This document shows, piece after piece, positions 1 to 8,665 of a stretch of DNA of 48,261 nt. The first letter of the stretch is position 1. Each line of letters begins with the position of its first letter. The position numbers were made by a program, and so were the translations under genes. Source of the DNA: Bacillus sp. 2B10 (lineage in GTDB: Bacteria; Pseudomonadota; Alphaproteobacteria; Sphingomonadales; Sphingomonadaceae); contig RPSH01000028.1 of NCBI GenBank assembly GCA_003946805.1, positions 1 through 48,261 of the forward strand, in the 5' to 3' direction. Under the pieces are notes generated by a model. The model did no database searches. It was not told where the DNA came from and worked only from the letters and a program-made list of their open reading frames with translations.

Positions 1-76
1 GTGTCTGGGCGAGGGCGGGTGCGGCGCAGAAGGGCAGCGGCGCCAGCAAGGCCGCGGCACGGGCAAATTTGAACAC
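1..76 (-). CDS. Exported protein, N-terminus only (cut by window edge)
   Basis: Read on the minus strand from a GTG at 76-74, the frame stays open to the window edge and encodes MFKFARAAALLAPLPFC followed by AAPALAQT. This is a classic Sec signal peptide: two early basic residues, a hydrophobic core and an Ala-Leu-Ala cleavage site. An AGGGA ribosome binding site lies 8 bases upstream of the GTG. Only the signal peptide is inside the window, so the mature protein cannot be identified. A TonB receptor, porin or efflux outer-membrane protein would all fit. A palindrome lies just upstream (88-100). Confidence 0.6.
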   Translation of the reverse strand, partial: MFKFARAAALLAPLPFCAAPALAQT

Positions 77-87
77 GATCGATCCCT

Positions 88-100
88 GTTATGTTGTAAC
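88..100. promoter_or_regulatory. Candidate metal-regulator palindrome upstream of the left-edge gene
   Basis: GTTATGTTGTAAC has GTTA/TAAC arms and sits 12 bases before the GTG of the exported protein. Its form resembles Zur-type boxes (GTTAT..ATAAC) of Proteobacteria. The match is imperfect in the centre, so the regulator is a guess. Confidence 0.25.
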
Positions 101-395
101 GTGCCCTTGCGGTCGTTTTCACGGGCTGTCAATCGCGCCCGGAGTCGCCATGGATCATCGCCGTTCCGCGCCGGATGCGCCCCGGCGGCGTACCGCGCCA
201 TCGGCATGTTTCGCCAGCAGCGCGCGTCGGGTCGTCACCGGCGTTCATCGGGTCGATGTCGTTCGCCGCTGCGTTCGGCCGGACGCCGTGCCGTTCAACG
301 GGTCGGCGGGGCATTGCGGAACCATGGTCGCCGTGTCGATGCCGGGGAGCGTTCGGTCGCTAGGTGTTTGATCCACGCATATTGAACCGGGCGCC

Positions 396-415
396 ATCCC
401 GGCGAAGGCCGGGAT
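396..415. repeat. Short intergenic hairpin repeat (8-bp stem)
   Basis: Perfect 8-base arms ATCCCGGC / GCCGGGAT flank a GAAG loop. This is the kind of short palindromic repeat scattered between genes in sphingomonads. It lies in the 101-754 gap, which holds no supportable gene. Confidence 0.6.
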
Positions 416-450
416 CTCCCGGTGGTAGCGCGCAGCAGGAGCCGATGGAG

Positions 451-470
451 ACCCCAGCCTTCGCTGGGGT
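451..470. repeat. Short intergenic hairpin repeat (8-bp stem)
   Basis: Perfect arms ACCCCAGC / GCTGGGGT flank a CTTC loop. It lies 36 bases after the first hairpin in the same gap, so the two form a tandem pair of REP-like units. Confidence 0.6.
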
Positions 471-523
471 GACGTTTCCATACGGATGGATCAAACTCTA
501 TAGCCTGATGGCCTCGAACGGAG

Positions 524-632
524 CCGTTCGTCCTGAGTAGTCGCTGAGCTTGTCGAAGCGGCGTATCGAAGGACTGTGGTGATGCTTCGATACGGGCCTT
601 CGACAAGCTCAGTCCCTACTCAGCACAAACGG
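524..632. repeat. Imperfect inverted repeat pair (REP/BIME-like)
   Basis: A left arm at 524-571 (containing GAGCTTGTCGAAG and GTATCGAAG) is mirrored by a right arm at 585-632 (containing CTTCGATAC and CTTCGACAAGCTC). The core CTTCGACAAGCTCAG is a widespread intergenic repeat of sphingomonads and other proteobacteria (from memory). The arrangement of two outward copies suggests a mobile REP/BIME-type unit between the left-edge gene and purU. Confidence 0.65.
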
Positions 633-754
633 TTCTTCCTGATGTCATTTAACACCCGGCGTTTCTTCGCCGCGGGGCGGGCTTCGGCGCCGTCCGGCCT
701 TGCGGATCGGTGCCGGCCATGGTTCATCCGCCCGTCTCCAGCCAAGGCCGCGCC

Positions 755-1612
755 ATGTCCGACCGTCTCCATGTCCTGACCCTGTCCTGTCCCGACCAGC
801 CGGGGATCGTCGCGCGGGTGACCGGGCTGTTGTTCGATCATGGCGGCAACATCCGCGAGGCGGCGCAGTTCGACGATGCCGAGACCGGGCGCTTCTTCAT
901 GCGGGTCGTGTTCACCCTGCCCAATGCGGCGGCGGGCGACCTGGACGGGCGCTTTGCCGGACTGGCGCAGCGCGATGGCATGACGTGGTCGATCCGCCCG
1001 GCCGATCGTGCGCGCCGGGTGCTGCTGCTGGTGTCGAAGTTCGACCACTGCCTTGCCGACCTGCTCTATCGCTGGCGGATCGGGGAGCTGGCGATGGAGG
1101 TCGTCGGCATCGTGTCCAACCATCCGCGTGCGGGGTTCGACGGGATCGACCTGGGCGGGGTGCCGTTCCACCACCTGCCGGTCACCCCCGCGACCCGTGC
1201 GGCACAGGAAGCGGCGATCAAGGCGGTGGTCGATGACAGCGGCGCCGAACTGGTCGTGCTGGCGCGATACATGCAGATCTTGTCGGACGATCTGGCGGCG
1301 TTCCTGTCGGGACGGTGCATCAATATCCACCACAGCTTCCTGCCCGGGTTCAAGGGTGCCAAGCCCTATCACCAGGCCCATGCCCGCGGGGTCAAGATGA
1401 TCGGCGCCACCGCCCATTACGTCACCGCCGACCTCGACGAGGGGCCGATCATCGCGCAGGATGTCGAGCATGTGTCGCATGCCGACAGTCCCGAGACGCT
1501 GGTGCGCAAGGGGCGCGATATCGAACGGCGCGTGCTGGCGCGGGCGGTGCGCCATCACCTTGCCGACCGCGTGCTGCTGAACGGCGCCAAGACGGTGGTG
1601 TTCACCGACTGA
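755..1612 (+). CDS. purU: Formyltetrahydrofolate deformylase
   Basis: A 285-residue protein matching PurU throughout. It hydrolyses 10-formyl-THF to THF and formate in the cytoplasm, supplying formate for purine synthesis and balancing one-carbon pools. Residues 1-80 form the N-terminal ACT domain (starting [20 protein letters not shown]). Residues 90-280 form the formyltransferase-fold catalytic domain, with the catalytic Asn190/His192 ([11 protein letters not shown]) and Asp228 (DLDEGPI). The start at 755 gives the usual PurU N-terminus with AAGG 7 bases upstream. An upstream in-frame ATG at 710 would add 15 residues foreign to the family. It converges with a small membrane-protein gene whose stop overlaps its 3' end. 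Confidence 0.95.
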   Translation: MSDRLHVLTLSCPDQPGIVARVTGLLFDHGGNIREAAQFDDAETGRFFMRVVFTLPNAAAGDLDGRFAGLAQRDGMTWSIRPADRARRVLLLVSKFDHCLADLLYRWRIGELAMEVVGIVSNHPRAGFDGIDLGGVPFHHLPVTPATRAAQEAAIKAVVDDSGAELVVLARYMQILSDDLAAFLSGRCINIHHSFLPGFKGAKPYHQAHARGVKMIGATAHYVTADLDEGPIIAQDVEHVSHADSPETLVRKGRDIERRVLARAVRHHLADRVLLNGAKTVVFTD

Positions 1613-1865
1613 AGCGCGCCCGCACCGCCCGCAGCCGCGCGGCGTGGATCGCCATCGCCGTGTCGGCATGGCCGCGCCACTGCGCCCGTATCGCCTGACC
1701 CACCCGCCGACCATGGACCATCAACGGCAAGCCGAGCAGGGCGGGGGGCAGCAGCATGACGGCCAGCGCCGATCCGTCGAGCTTCACGCACAGCGCGGAC
1801 GCCCCGCCGGTCAGCAGCATGCCGCCTGCCCGCCATGACCAGTCGCGCCGGGTCACCGGCGGCAC
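1602..1865 (-). CDS. Small membrane protein, unknown function
   Basis: An 87-residue basic protein. Its central hydrophobic stretch (about residues 12-50, including [18 protein letters not shown]) could form one or two membrane segments, followed by an Arg/Ala-rich tail of about 35 residues. Its start overlaps the last 13 bases of the upstream methyltransferase-like gene, so the two are probably translationally coupled. Its 3' end overlaps the end of purU on the other strand. I do not recognise a family. The gene is called on operon position and a sensible protein composition. Confidence 0.5.
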   Translation of the reverse strand: MPPVTRRDWSWRAGGMLLTGGASALCVKLDGSALAVMLLPPALLGLPLMVHGRRVGQAIRAQWRGHADTAMAIHAARLRAVRARFSR

Positions 1866-2326
1866 CCCGGGGCGGCGTCGTCGATGACTGCCTTACCCGC
1901 CGCCGCCAGCAGCGCGGCGTCGTGCGGCGCGCGGCACAGCACGATATCCGCCGGAAACGCCGTTTCCTCGCCCAGCGCCGCTGCCATGTCGACGCAGTCG
2001 AAGCGATAGCCGATTGCCGGATCGGCGTGGCGCAGCGCGGCGGCCCGTGCCCGGCCGATCATCGCCGGGGCACCGTCGATGCCGCGCACCTCGATCGCGG
2101 TGAAGCCGATCGCGCGGGCATAGCGCGCCGCCTCGATCAGCAGCGTGCCGCAGCCGCAATCGGCATCGACGATCCGCACCGAACGCCGGTGCCGCAGCCG
2201 CAGCCCGTCGAGCGTCGCCGCGATCCGCGCCCAGCGCGGGTCGGCGCGCGGGGCGCGGCGGACCGGAACGGCGGGCCGCGGCACGACCGGATGCCCGGCA
2301 GGGCGCGGCTGCGGCAGCGCATTCAT
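1853..2326 (-). CDS. Class I SAM-dependent methyltransferase-like protein
   Basis: A 157-residue protein with a Rossmann methyltransferase motif I (IVDADCGCGTLLIEAARYA) and an acidic post-I strand (VRGIDGAPAMIGRAR). These features bind S-adenosylmethionine in class I methyltransferases. It is short for the family and ends soon after motif IV-like residues (ADIVLCRAPHD), so the substrate domain is minimal and the target unknown. The ATG at 2326 overlaps the stop of the upstream gene (ATGA), arguing for coupled translation. A longer in-frame start upstream would run over that gene and is rejected. Confidence 0.65.
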   Translation of the reverse strand: MNALPQPRPAGHPVVPRPAVPVRRAPRADPRWARIAATLDGLRLRHRRSVRIVDADCGCGTLLIEAARYARAIGFTAIEVRGIDGAPAMIGRARAAALRHADPAIGYRFDCVDMAAALGEETAFPADIVLCRAPHDAALLAAAGKAVIDDAAPGCRR

Positions 2327-2565
2327 CGCTCGGCCCCCAGCGGTTCGAACGACACGCGCGGCACCAACGGTTCGGCGGCGCAGCGCAGGACCGCGCGATA
2401 CACCCGGCATTCGGCCGCCGCGAACTGCATCGCCGCGCCGCGCGACACGAAGCGGCCCTCGAGCATGCCGTGGCTGTCCTGCACCAGCCAGTGGCCGGCA
2501 CGGTCCTGTCCTACGAAGATGGCGGTCCCGCGTTCGTCGGGTTCCGGGTCGGGTTGGTACGACAT
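2323..2565 (-). CDS. Small conserved-looking protein of unknown function
   Basis: An 80-residue acidic protein starting MSYQPDPEPDERGTAIFVGQ. The middle (GHWLVQDSHGMLEGRFVS, then a run of Ala and aromatic residues) resembles small proteins whose short beta-strands carry a W-x-V-x-D-x-x-G pattern, but I cannot assign a family. The start at 2565 has AGGA 11 bases upstream. An ATG at 2586 is the alternative start. It is the first gene of a three-gene coupled set with the methyltransferase-like and membrane-protein genes. Confidence 0.55.
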   Translation of the reverse strand: MSYQPDPEPDERGTAIFVGQDRAGHWLVQDSHGMLEGRFVSRGAAMQFAAAECRVYRAVLRCAAEPLVPRVSFEPLGAER

Positions 2566-2798
2566 GGGCGTCGCAAGTCCTCGCATGATCGGACGTCCGG
2601 CGTCCGCCCCGACCAGCTACGCATCCCTCCATAGGCTTTCGAGATCGATTCCGGGAAAGCGCATAGCGGCGGCGTAGCGCAGCGCATGGTTGGCCCCGGC
2701 CGGGGGCGCAAGGCTATCCGGGACGGCAGCCTGACCGGCGTTTGGCGCGTGCGAAATCGACCGCATGGTACGGCGCGAGAACCGCTGCGCACCCTGCA

Positions 2799-5003
2799 TC
2801 ACACGATCTCCGGCAGCTTCGCCAGATGCTTGTCGAGGGTGATCGGATATTCCCGGACCCGGACCCCGGTCGCGTTGTAGACCGCGTTGGCGATGGCAGG
2901 GGCGACGCCGGAAATGCCCAGTTCGCCCACGCCCTTCGCCTTCACCGGCGACATGGTGGGATCGGTTTCGTCGAGGAAAATGACCTCCTGATGCGGGATG
3001 TCGGCATGGACCGGCACTTCGTATCCGGCGAGGTCGTGATTGACGAAGAAGCCGAAGCGATTGTCGACGGCCAGTTCTTCCATCAACGCCGCGCCTGCGC
3101 CGCCGACCATGCCGCCGATCACTTGGCTGCGCGCGGTGACGGGGTTGAGGATGCGTCCGGCCGCGCAGACGGCGAGCATCCGGCGGATGCGGATTTCGCC
3201 GGTATAGGCATCGACCGCGACTTCGCAGAAATGCGCGCCGAAGGTCTGTTGCGAGAAGCGCTGCGACAGGTCGCCATATTCCATCTTGTCTTCGGCGGTG
3301 ATCGCGCCGTCCTTCGCGGCCCGGGCGAGCGGGGCCCGTCGGTTGCCCGAGCGCACCTCGCCGTCGACGAACTCGGCGTCGGCGGAGTTGAACCCGAGCT
3401 TCGTCGCCACCGCCTCGCGCAGTTTGACGCACGCGGCATAAGCACCGGCGGTGGCCGATGCGGCGCCACCCTGTCCGCCACCCCCGAAGGCTTCGGGGAA
3501 ATCCGAATCCGCGAGCTTCACCACGACGCGGTCGAGGGGCACGCCCATCATCTCGGCGACCGTCTGGCCGATGATGGTGTAGCTGCCCGTTCCCATGTCG
3601 GTCATGTTGCTCTCGACGGTCACGAGCCCCTTGCCGTCGAGCGTGACACGCCCGCCGGCCGGGATGATCGGCGCGCCGCGGATCGCGGCGGCCATGCCCA
3701 TGCCGATCAGCCAGCGGCCTTCGCGGCGACTGCCGGGCTTGGGGTTTCGTTCCTTCCACCCGAAGCGTTCGGCGCCGGTGCGCAGGCAGGGGACGAGCTG
3801 CCGGATCGAGAAGGGGCGCGGCGTCTGGCCTTCGTCGCCGGGGACGACCTGCGTATCGTTGAGGACGCGCAGCTCCACCGGGTCCATCCCCAGCTTGTCG
3901 GCCAGCTCGTCCATCGCCACTTCGAGCGCCATCAGGCCCGACGCCTCGCCCGGCGCGCGCATCGCATTGCCTTCGGGCAGGTCGAGCGTCGCGAGCCGGG
4001 TCAGGTTGAGACGGTTGGCCCCGGCATAGAGCAACTGCGTCTGCGCAGCCGCGATCTCCGGACCGCCGCCGGGCAGATTGCCCGACAGGGTTTCGTGGCC
4101 GACCGCGACCAGCCTGCCGTCGCGCCCCGCCGCCAGACGGACCCGCTGGATCGTGGCCGGGCGATGCGACGTATTGTTCGGCATCAGCGGGCGCGGCAAC
4201 GCCACCTTCACCGCCCGGCCGACCGCGCGCGCGCCGAGCGCGGCGAGGATCGCGTCCGAACAGACGCTGCCCTTTCCGCCGAACCCGCCGCCGATATAGG
4301 TCGCGACGACGCGAATCCTGTCCTGCGGGATGCCCAGCTTGTTGCCCAGATCGCGCCGCGCCCAGCCGACGATCTGCTGTGCCGACCATATCGTCAGGTG
4401 GTCGCCATCCCAGCGCGCGATCGTGGCGTGCGGCTCCAGCATCATGTGGCTGTGGTCGGGCGTGGTGTAGGTTTCATCGACCTTCACCGGAGCCGATGCA
4501 AACGCCGTGTCGAAGTCGCCGATGCGAATATCGGGCTGGCGCTGATGCGGCTTCGCTCCTGCGCGTGCGGCGGCAAGGTCGAACGCGCCCTGTTCGCGCG
4601 CATAATCGACGCGGATCAGCGAGGCGGCATGGCGCGCCTGCTCGAAGGTTTCCGCGACGACCAGCGCGATCGCCTGATGGTAATGCTCGACCTCCGGCCC
4701 GGTGAGCGGCCTGGCGACGTAGAACCCTCCCGTCTTGATCGGGCCGGCATTATCGGCCGTCACGATCGCGAGGACACCCGGCGCGGCCCTGGCCTCGCGC
4801 ACGTCCATCGACGCTATGCGGCCCTTGGCGATGCCCGCGCCGACGACATAGCCGTAGGCGGCGTTCGGCGCGGCCGCATGGTTCTCATAGGAATAGACCG
4901 CGCGCCCGGTCGTCTTCAGCGGTCCCTCGATGCGCGGGTGCGGCTTGCCGACAACCGTTTCCCGGTCGATCGGGTTGGTGCCTGCTGGCGTGTCGAACTT
5001 CAT
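2799..5003 (-). CDS. paoC: Aldehyde oxidoreductase, molybdenum-binding subunit (PaoC-like)
   Basis: A 734-residue large subunit of a xanthine-oxidase-family enzyme that oxidises aldehydes to carboxylic acids. Molybdopterin-binding segments include the Gly-rich GGGFGGKG motif and [10 protein letters not shown]. The catalytic base is the Glu of [10 protein letters not shown] near the C-terminus. Length matches E. coli PaoC (about 732). The start ([13 protein letters not shown]) overlaps the stop of the FAD subunit (ATGA). The enzyme would function with PaoA (iron-sulfur) and PaoB (FAD) in the periplasm, carried by PaoA's Tat signal. No PaoD-like cofactor chaperone is visible nearby. The subunit assignment is firm; the exact substrate is unknown. 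Confidence 0.9.
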   Translation of the reverse strand: MKFDTPAGTNPIDRETVVGKPHPRIEGPLKTTGRAVYSYENHAAAPNAAYGYVVGAGIAKGRIASMDVREARAAPGVLAIVTADNAGPIKTGGFYVARPLTGPEVEHYHQAIALVVAETFEQARHAASLIRVDYAREQGAFDLAAARAGAKPHQRQPDIRIGDFDTAFASAPVKVDETYTTPDHSHMMLEPHATIARWDGDHLTIWSAQQIVGWARRDLGNKLGIPQDRIRVVATYIGGGFGGKGSVCSDAILAALGARAVGRAVKVALPRPLMPNNTSHRPATIQRVRLAAGRDGRLVAVGHETLSGNLPGGGPEIAAAQTQLLYAGANRLNLTRLATLDLPEGNAMRAPGEASGLMALEVAMDELADKLGMDPVELRVLNDTQVVPGDEGQTPRPFSIRQLVPCLRTGAERFGWKERNPKPGSRREGRWLIGMGMAAAIRGAPIIPAGGRVTLDGKGLVTVESNMTDMGTGSYTIIGQTVAEMMGVPLDRVVVKLADSDFPEAFGGGGQGGAASATAGAYAACVKLREAVATKLGFNSADAEFVDGEVRSGNRRAPLARAAKDGAITAEDKMEYGDLSQRFSQQTFGAHFCEVAVDAYTGEIRIRRMLAVCAAGRILNPVTARSQVIGGMVGGAGAALMEELAVDNRFGFFVNHDLAGYEVPVHADIPHQEVIFLDETDPTMSPVKAKGVGELGISGVAPAIANAVYNATGVRVREYPITLDKHLAKLPEIV

Positions 5004-5953
5004 GCTGACTTGCCCTCCGCGATGGTGGCTGCAAGCGCCCGCGTCGCGAGCGGTATCTTGAACGCATTGTCGTCGGTCGGGCGGGCGTTCGCGAACGCCC
5101 TGGCCGTCACGGCAGCGGCCCCTTGGACCATCGCTGCGTCGGCCGCCTCGACCCGCCACGGTTTGTGCGCGACCCCGCCGAACGCCACGCGTCCGCTCCC
5201 GTCCTTCTGGATCACGGCCGCGACCGAGACGAGCGCGAAGGCATAGGATGCCCGGTCGCGAACCTTCTCATAGTGGTGCGTACCGCCCAGCGGCCGGGGC
5301 AGCGTCACCGCCGTAATCAGTTCGCCCGCCTCCAGATTGTTGTCGAGGTGGGGCATGTCGCCGGGCAGGCGATGGAAATCGGCGATCGGGATAGCGCGGG
5401 TCGTGCCATCCGCCTTGACCGTTTCCACGGTCGCATCCAGCACGCGCATCGCGACGGCCATGTCGCCGGGATAGGTGGCAATGCACTGGTCGCTCGAACC
5501 GATCACCGCGAGCTGACGCGAATAGCCGCCGATCGCGGCGCAGCCCGACCCCGGCTTGCGCTTGTTGCAGGGCATGTTGGGATCGTAGAAATAGGGACAA
5601 CGGGTCCGCTGCAGCAGGTTGCCCGCCGTGGTCGCCTTGTTGCGAAGCTGGCCGGAGGCACCGGCCACGATCGCGCGGGTCAGCACGCCGTAATCGCGGC
5701 GGACGCGGGTGTCGGCGGCGAGCGCGGTGTTCGTGACCAGCGCGCCGATCCGCAATCCGCCATCCGTCGTCGGCTCGATCCGGTCGAGCTTCAGGTCCTG
5801 TACGTCGACCAGATGCCGGGGCGTCTCGATTTCCAGCTTCATCAGGTCGAGCAGGTTGGTGCCCCCGGCGAGGAACCTTGCTCCGGGCTGACGGGCCACA
5901 GCGGCAGCGGCTTCCGCGGGCGTCTTCGCGCGCTCATAGGTGAAGGGCTTCAT
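5000..5953 (-). CDS. paoB: Aldehyde oxidoreductase, FAD-binding subunit (PaoB-like)
   Basis: A 317-residue FAD subunit that passes electrons from the molybdenum site to an acceptor. The FAD-binding [12 protein letters not shown] is at residues 28-39 and a second contact (TTAGNLL) at 108-114. Four cysteines at 119, 129, 138 and 157 sit in the insert that in E. coli PaoB binds an extra [4Fe-4S] cluster. This separates it from plain xanthine dehydrogenase FAD subunits and supports the Pao assignment. Both ends overlap neighbouring genes by ATGA, so paoA, paoB and paoC are translationally coupled. Confidence 0.9.
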   Translation of the reverse strand: MKPFTYERAKTPAEAAAAVARQPGARFLAGGTNLLDLMKLEIETPRHLVDVQDLKLDRIEPTTDGGLRIGALVTNTALAADTRVRRDYGVLTRAIVAGASGQLRNKATTAGNLLQRTRCPYFYDPNMPCNKRKPGSGCAAIGGYSRQLAVIGSSDQCIATYPGDMAVAMRVLDATVETVKADGTTRAIPIADFHRLPGDMPHLDNNLEAGELITAVTLPRPLGGTHHYEKVRDRASYAFALVSVAAVIQKDGSGRVAFGGVAHKPWRVEAADAAMVQGAAAVTARAFANARPTDDNAFKIPLATRALAATIAEGKSA

Positions 5954-6576
5954 GCGCTTGCTCCCGCAACGTCGGCCATCGCCTCGGCGATGTTGGAATA
6001 GGCGCCGCACCGGCAGATATTGCCGCTCATCCGTTCGCGCATTTCGATGTTGGTCGGCTGCGGTCGCGCGGAAAGATCGGCCTGCACATGGCTCGGCACG
6101 CCGCGCCTTATCTCGTCCAGCACCGCGACGGCCGAACAAATCTGGCCCGGCGTGCAATAGCCGCACTGATAGCCATCATGCCGGACGAACGCGGCCTGCA
6201 TCGGGTGGAGCTTGTCGGGCGTGCCCAGCCCCTCGATCGTCTTTACCTCGTCTCCTTGATGCTGGACGGCGAGGCTCAGGCAGGAATTGATCCGCTCGCC
6301 GTTCACGATGACGGTGCAGGCGCCGCATTGCCCGTGATCGCAGCCCTTCTTCGTGCCGGTGAGTTGCAGATGCTCGCGCAGCGCATCGAGCAGCGTCGTG
6401 CGCGTGTCGAGATTGAGGTCACGACGCGTGCCGTTGACGGTGAGCGATACCGGCATGGTCGCGGGCGCAGCCGATTTTGCGGGCTGTGCTTCTACGTGCG
6501 GTGCCGCCGCCAGCGCAGCCGCTGCGGCGCTGCCGGCGAGGACACCGCGCCTCGACATTTCCAGCTCGGTCATCAT
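5950..6576 (-). CDS. paoA: Aldehyde oxidoreductase, [2Fe-2S] subunit with Tat signal (PaoA-like)
   Basis: A 208-residue iron-sulfur subunit. The N-terminus has a twin-arginine signal (SRRGVLAG at 8-15, hydrophobic stretch, AxA-like end near residue 30), so the assembled enzyme is exported folded. The plant-type [2Fe-2S] cluster is held by Cys79, Cys84, Cys87 and Cys99. The second cluster is held by Cys138, Cys141, Cys188 and Cys190. The ATG at 6576 follows a GGGAGA site 7 bases away. The gene is 14 bases downstream of the CMD-cupin gene, forming one operon. A decayed partial copy of this gene lies at 27728-27902. Confidence 0.9.
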   Translation of the reverse strand: MMTELEMSRRGVLAGSAAAAALAAAPHVEAQPAKSAAPATMPVSLTVNGTRRDLNLDTRTTLLDALREHLQLTGTKKGCDHGQCGACTVIVNGERINSCLSLAVQHQGDEVKTIEGLGTPDKLHPMQAAFVRHDGYQCGYCTPGQICSAVAVLDEIRRGVPSHVQADLSARPQPTNIEMRERMSGNICRCGAYSNIAEAMADVAGASA

Positions 6577-6590
6577 CGCCGTCTCTCCCG

Positions 6591-7757
6591 TCACAACTTG
6601 TCGTAAACGTCGTCGGCGACCGGTTCGAGCCACGTCACGGACGTACCGTCCTGCGCTTCCGACACCGCCACATGGGTCAACGCGCTATCGCACGCCGCGC
6701 CGTGCCAGTGCCTGACGCCCGGCGATATGAACACGGTGTCGCCGGTCGCGATCGGCTTCGCGGCCTCGCCGTCGACCTGGACCCATCCCCGCCCGTCGGT
6801 GACGATCAGCAATTGGCCCAGCGGATGCGTGTGCCAGTTCGTATGCGCGCCCGGCTGGAACGTCACCGTCGCACCGCCAAGGCGGGCATCGCCGGTGGCT
6901 TTGAAAGGCGACGCGACCGATACGCTGCCGGTGAAATACTCGGCGGGGCCGGATTTCGGCTCCTGACCGGGACGGATGACCTGAACCTGTGACATGACGG
7001 CAATCTCCTTGTTGGCGAACACCTTGCCCGCGACGCCGATGGCGGCGTTCGCCTTCGGCCACCCTGCGTAGAACGCGAGATGGGTCAGGGCCTCAACGAT
7101 CTGCGGCTGCGTCAGCCCATTTTCGAGGCCATATCGGACGTGGAAGGCGAGCTGGTCGCCATCACCGCCTGCGGCGAGCGCGGCGATGGTGACGAGGCTG
7201 CGGTCGCGCGGCGACAGGTCGGTGCGCCGCCACAAGTCGGCGAACACGACGTCGTTGGTAAGCTGCGCGAGCTTGGGTGCGACCGGGGCGAGCGTCCGGT
7301 CGACGGTCGCGGCACGCGCGGGATCGGAGCCGGGGAGCGGCGCGGTGGCCGGAGGCAGCGTGCCAAGCGACTTCAGATCGACATGGCGTGCGGCAAACAC
7401 CTTCTCGACCTCGTTCAGGGCCGACACGGCGTTCGGCCACCCGGTATAGAAGGCGAGTTGCGTCACCATGCCCGCGACCTCGGACGGCTTGAGGCCGTTA
7501 TCGAGGCCGCGACCGAGATGGCTCGTCATCTGCGCGGTCTTGCCCGTGGCGATCAGCACCGACAGGGTGACGATGCTGCGGTCGCGCGGGGCCAGCTCGG
7601 GACGCACCCACACGTCGCCGAACAGCACCCGGTCGGTATAGCCGGCAAGTGCCGGCGCGATCGCCTGCATGTTCTTCGGCGCGACCGACGGACGCTCCTG
7701 CGCCTCGACCGGCACGGCCATCGCCAGCACGGCGGCAGTTGCGGATGCGACCTTCAT
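6591..7757 (-). CDS. Exported protein: two CMD/AhpD-like domains fused to a cupin
   Basis: A 388-residue protein with a Sec signal peptide (MKVASATAAVLAMAVPVEAQ). It has two carboxymuconolactone-decarboxylase-like domains (about 35-125 and 155-250), each carrying the APRDRS/SPRDRS and HLAFYAGWP-type motifs. It ends in a cupin (about 275-385) with metal-ligand histidines in HTNWHTH and RHWHG. The CMD domains lack the CxxC of AhpD peroxidases, so a decarboxylase/lactonase-like or binding role is more likely, but the reaction is unknown. GGGAGA lies about 8 bases before the ATG at 7757. Position directly ahead of paoABC suggests it acts on the same compound in the periplasm. A decayed copy is at 27903-28282. 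Confidence 0.85.
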   Translation of the reverse strand: MKVASATAAVLAMAVPVEAQERPSVAPKNMQAIAPALAGYTDRVLFGDVWVRPELAPRDRSIVTLSVLIATGKTAQMTSHLGRGLDNGLKPSEVAGMVTQLAFYTGWPNAVSALNEVEKVFAARHVDLKSLGTLPPATAPLPGSDPARAATVDRTLAPVAPKLAQLTNDVVFADLWRRTDLSPRDRSLVTIAALAAGGDGDQLAFHVRYGLENGLTQPQIVEALTHLAFYAGWPKANAAIGVAGKVFANKEIAVMSQVQVIRPGQEPKSGPAEYFTGSVSVASPFKATGDARLGGATVTFQPGAHTNWHTHPLGQLLIVTDGRGWVQVDGEAAKPIATGDTVFISPGVRHWHGAACDSALTHVAVSEAQDGTSVTWLEPVADDVYDKL

Positions 7758-7790
7758 CGTTTCGTCTCCCATCCTGACCTCCGATTCAAA

Positions 7791-8322
7791 TCAATTGCTG
7801 CCGGCGCTTGCCTTCACCGGACGGACGAGGCGCGAGAAGGTGAGCTGGGTCAGGCGCCATTTGCCGGCCTGCCGGTTGTAGATTTCCGTGACCATGAAGG
7901 GATTGGTGACGGTGCGACCGCCTACCACGGCTTCCAGATCGAGGTCTTCCAGCACGATCGTCGCCGAACACGCGCACGTCCACCGCATGGATCGAGGCCT
8001 TCTTGTACCAGATACCGCCGCTCTGGATGGTGGCCAGTTCCACCGCCTTGCCCCACGTTCCGCCCATGTGGGTGAACATGGCACGGTCGTCGAACAGCGC
8101 CGCCAGCGGGTCGACCTTCCTGTCCGCCATCCAGACCCATTTGGTCTTCGACAGGTCGATGATCTGCTGCTCGGTCGGGGTATGCGTCGCGGCGGTCCTG
8201 ATCGTCTCGGTGGGCGGTGCCGGCGTCTGTTGCGCGAGTAGCGGCTGCAAGGGCAACATCGACAAGGCGACGGCACCCAGCAGGCCAAGCCGCGTCATTC
8301 CGTGGGTCGATCGGGTGTTCAT
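7791..8322 (-). pseudogene. Frameshifted NTF2/SnoaL-like (DUF4440-type) exported protein
   Basis: From the ATG at 8322 (GGGAGC site upstream) the frame gives a signal peptide (LGLLGAVALSMLPLQPLLAQ) and an NTF2-like domain running through KASIHAVDVRVFGD. It then loses sense near 7962. A second frame resumes exactly there with IVLEDLDLEAVVGG and TNPFMVTEIYNRQAGKWRL, ending at a TGA at 7791. Together they make one complete small NTF2-fold protein, so a few bases are missing. It is either a real frameshift or an assembly error. It lies 33 bases upstream of the CMD-cupin gene in the same direction. Confidence 0.75.
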
Positions 8323-8410
8323 CCAAAACTGCTCCCGCATGTAGTTGAAGAGGCGAGGCCGGTGCCGGGGCATCGGCCCGCGAATGACGAACGGCGCTCG
8401 GCGTTGGTCG

Positions 8411-8526
8411 AGCCACACCGCCTCCGCGCGATCCGTAGCTGGACCATCGCCATGGCTGGCTCCCATGCAACGAAGCCGAAGGGCGGATACCCCATGATCG
8501 CCGCGGCCCGATACGCGCGTCTGCAT
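8411..8526 (-). pseudogene. Relic of an aldo/keto reductase N-terminus
   Basis: Translated from an ATG at 8526, residues 1-38 align without gaps to the start of the intact aldo/keto reductase at 28675-29658. VSALRLRCMG matches [10 protein letters not shown], and GDGPATDRAEA matches [11 protein letters not shown]. After this the similarity stops and the frame runs without sense toward the NTF2-like gene. In both places the sequence lies divergent from one of the two paralogous LysR genes, so this is the leftover of the equivalent gene in this locus. Confidence 0.7.
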
Positions 8527-8596
8527 CGTCAAAATCCTCGTCCGGCCCGCCGGTCACGCCTCGGGCCACGATGATCGCAATGTAACCCGAAGCGGT

Positions 8597-8609
8597 TCTA
8601 AGGATTAGA
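8597..8609. promoter_or_regulatory. Inverted repeat in the LysR divergent promoter
   Basis: TCTAA-GGA-TTAGA is a perfect 5-base-arm inverted repeat, 57 bases before the LysR start. GATTAGA recurs upstream of the paralogous LysR at 29788-29794, so it is a candidate regulator contact shared by the two loci. Confidence 0.4.
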
Positions 8610-8630
8610 CAGGGTAAATCGCTTGGGTCT

Positions 8631-8645
8631 ATGACATCATGTCAT
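8631..8645. promoter_or_regulatory. 15-bp palindrome just upstream of LysR
   Basis: ATGACAT-C-ATGTCAT is a perfect palindrome ending 21 bases before the LysR start codon. Position and symmetry fit autoregulation by the LysR protein (T-N11-A-type sites). No equivalent copy was seen at the paralogous locus. Confidence 0.45.
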
Positions 8646-8665
8646 GAAACCCCCGGTGCCCCGAC

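Noticed and set aside
2617..4389. 590-residue minus-strand frame overlapping paoC
   Set aside because: It is out of frame with paoC, Arg/Gly-rich and without recognisable motifs.
2742..5246. 834-residue open frame on the plus strand
   Set aside because: It lies antisense to paoC and paoB, which have full family motifs. Its protein is rich in Arg, Asp, His and Gly as expected for a GC-rich shadow frame.
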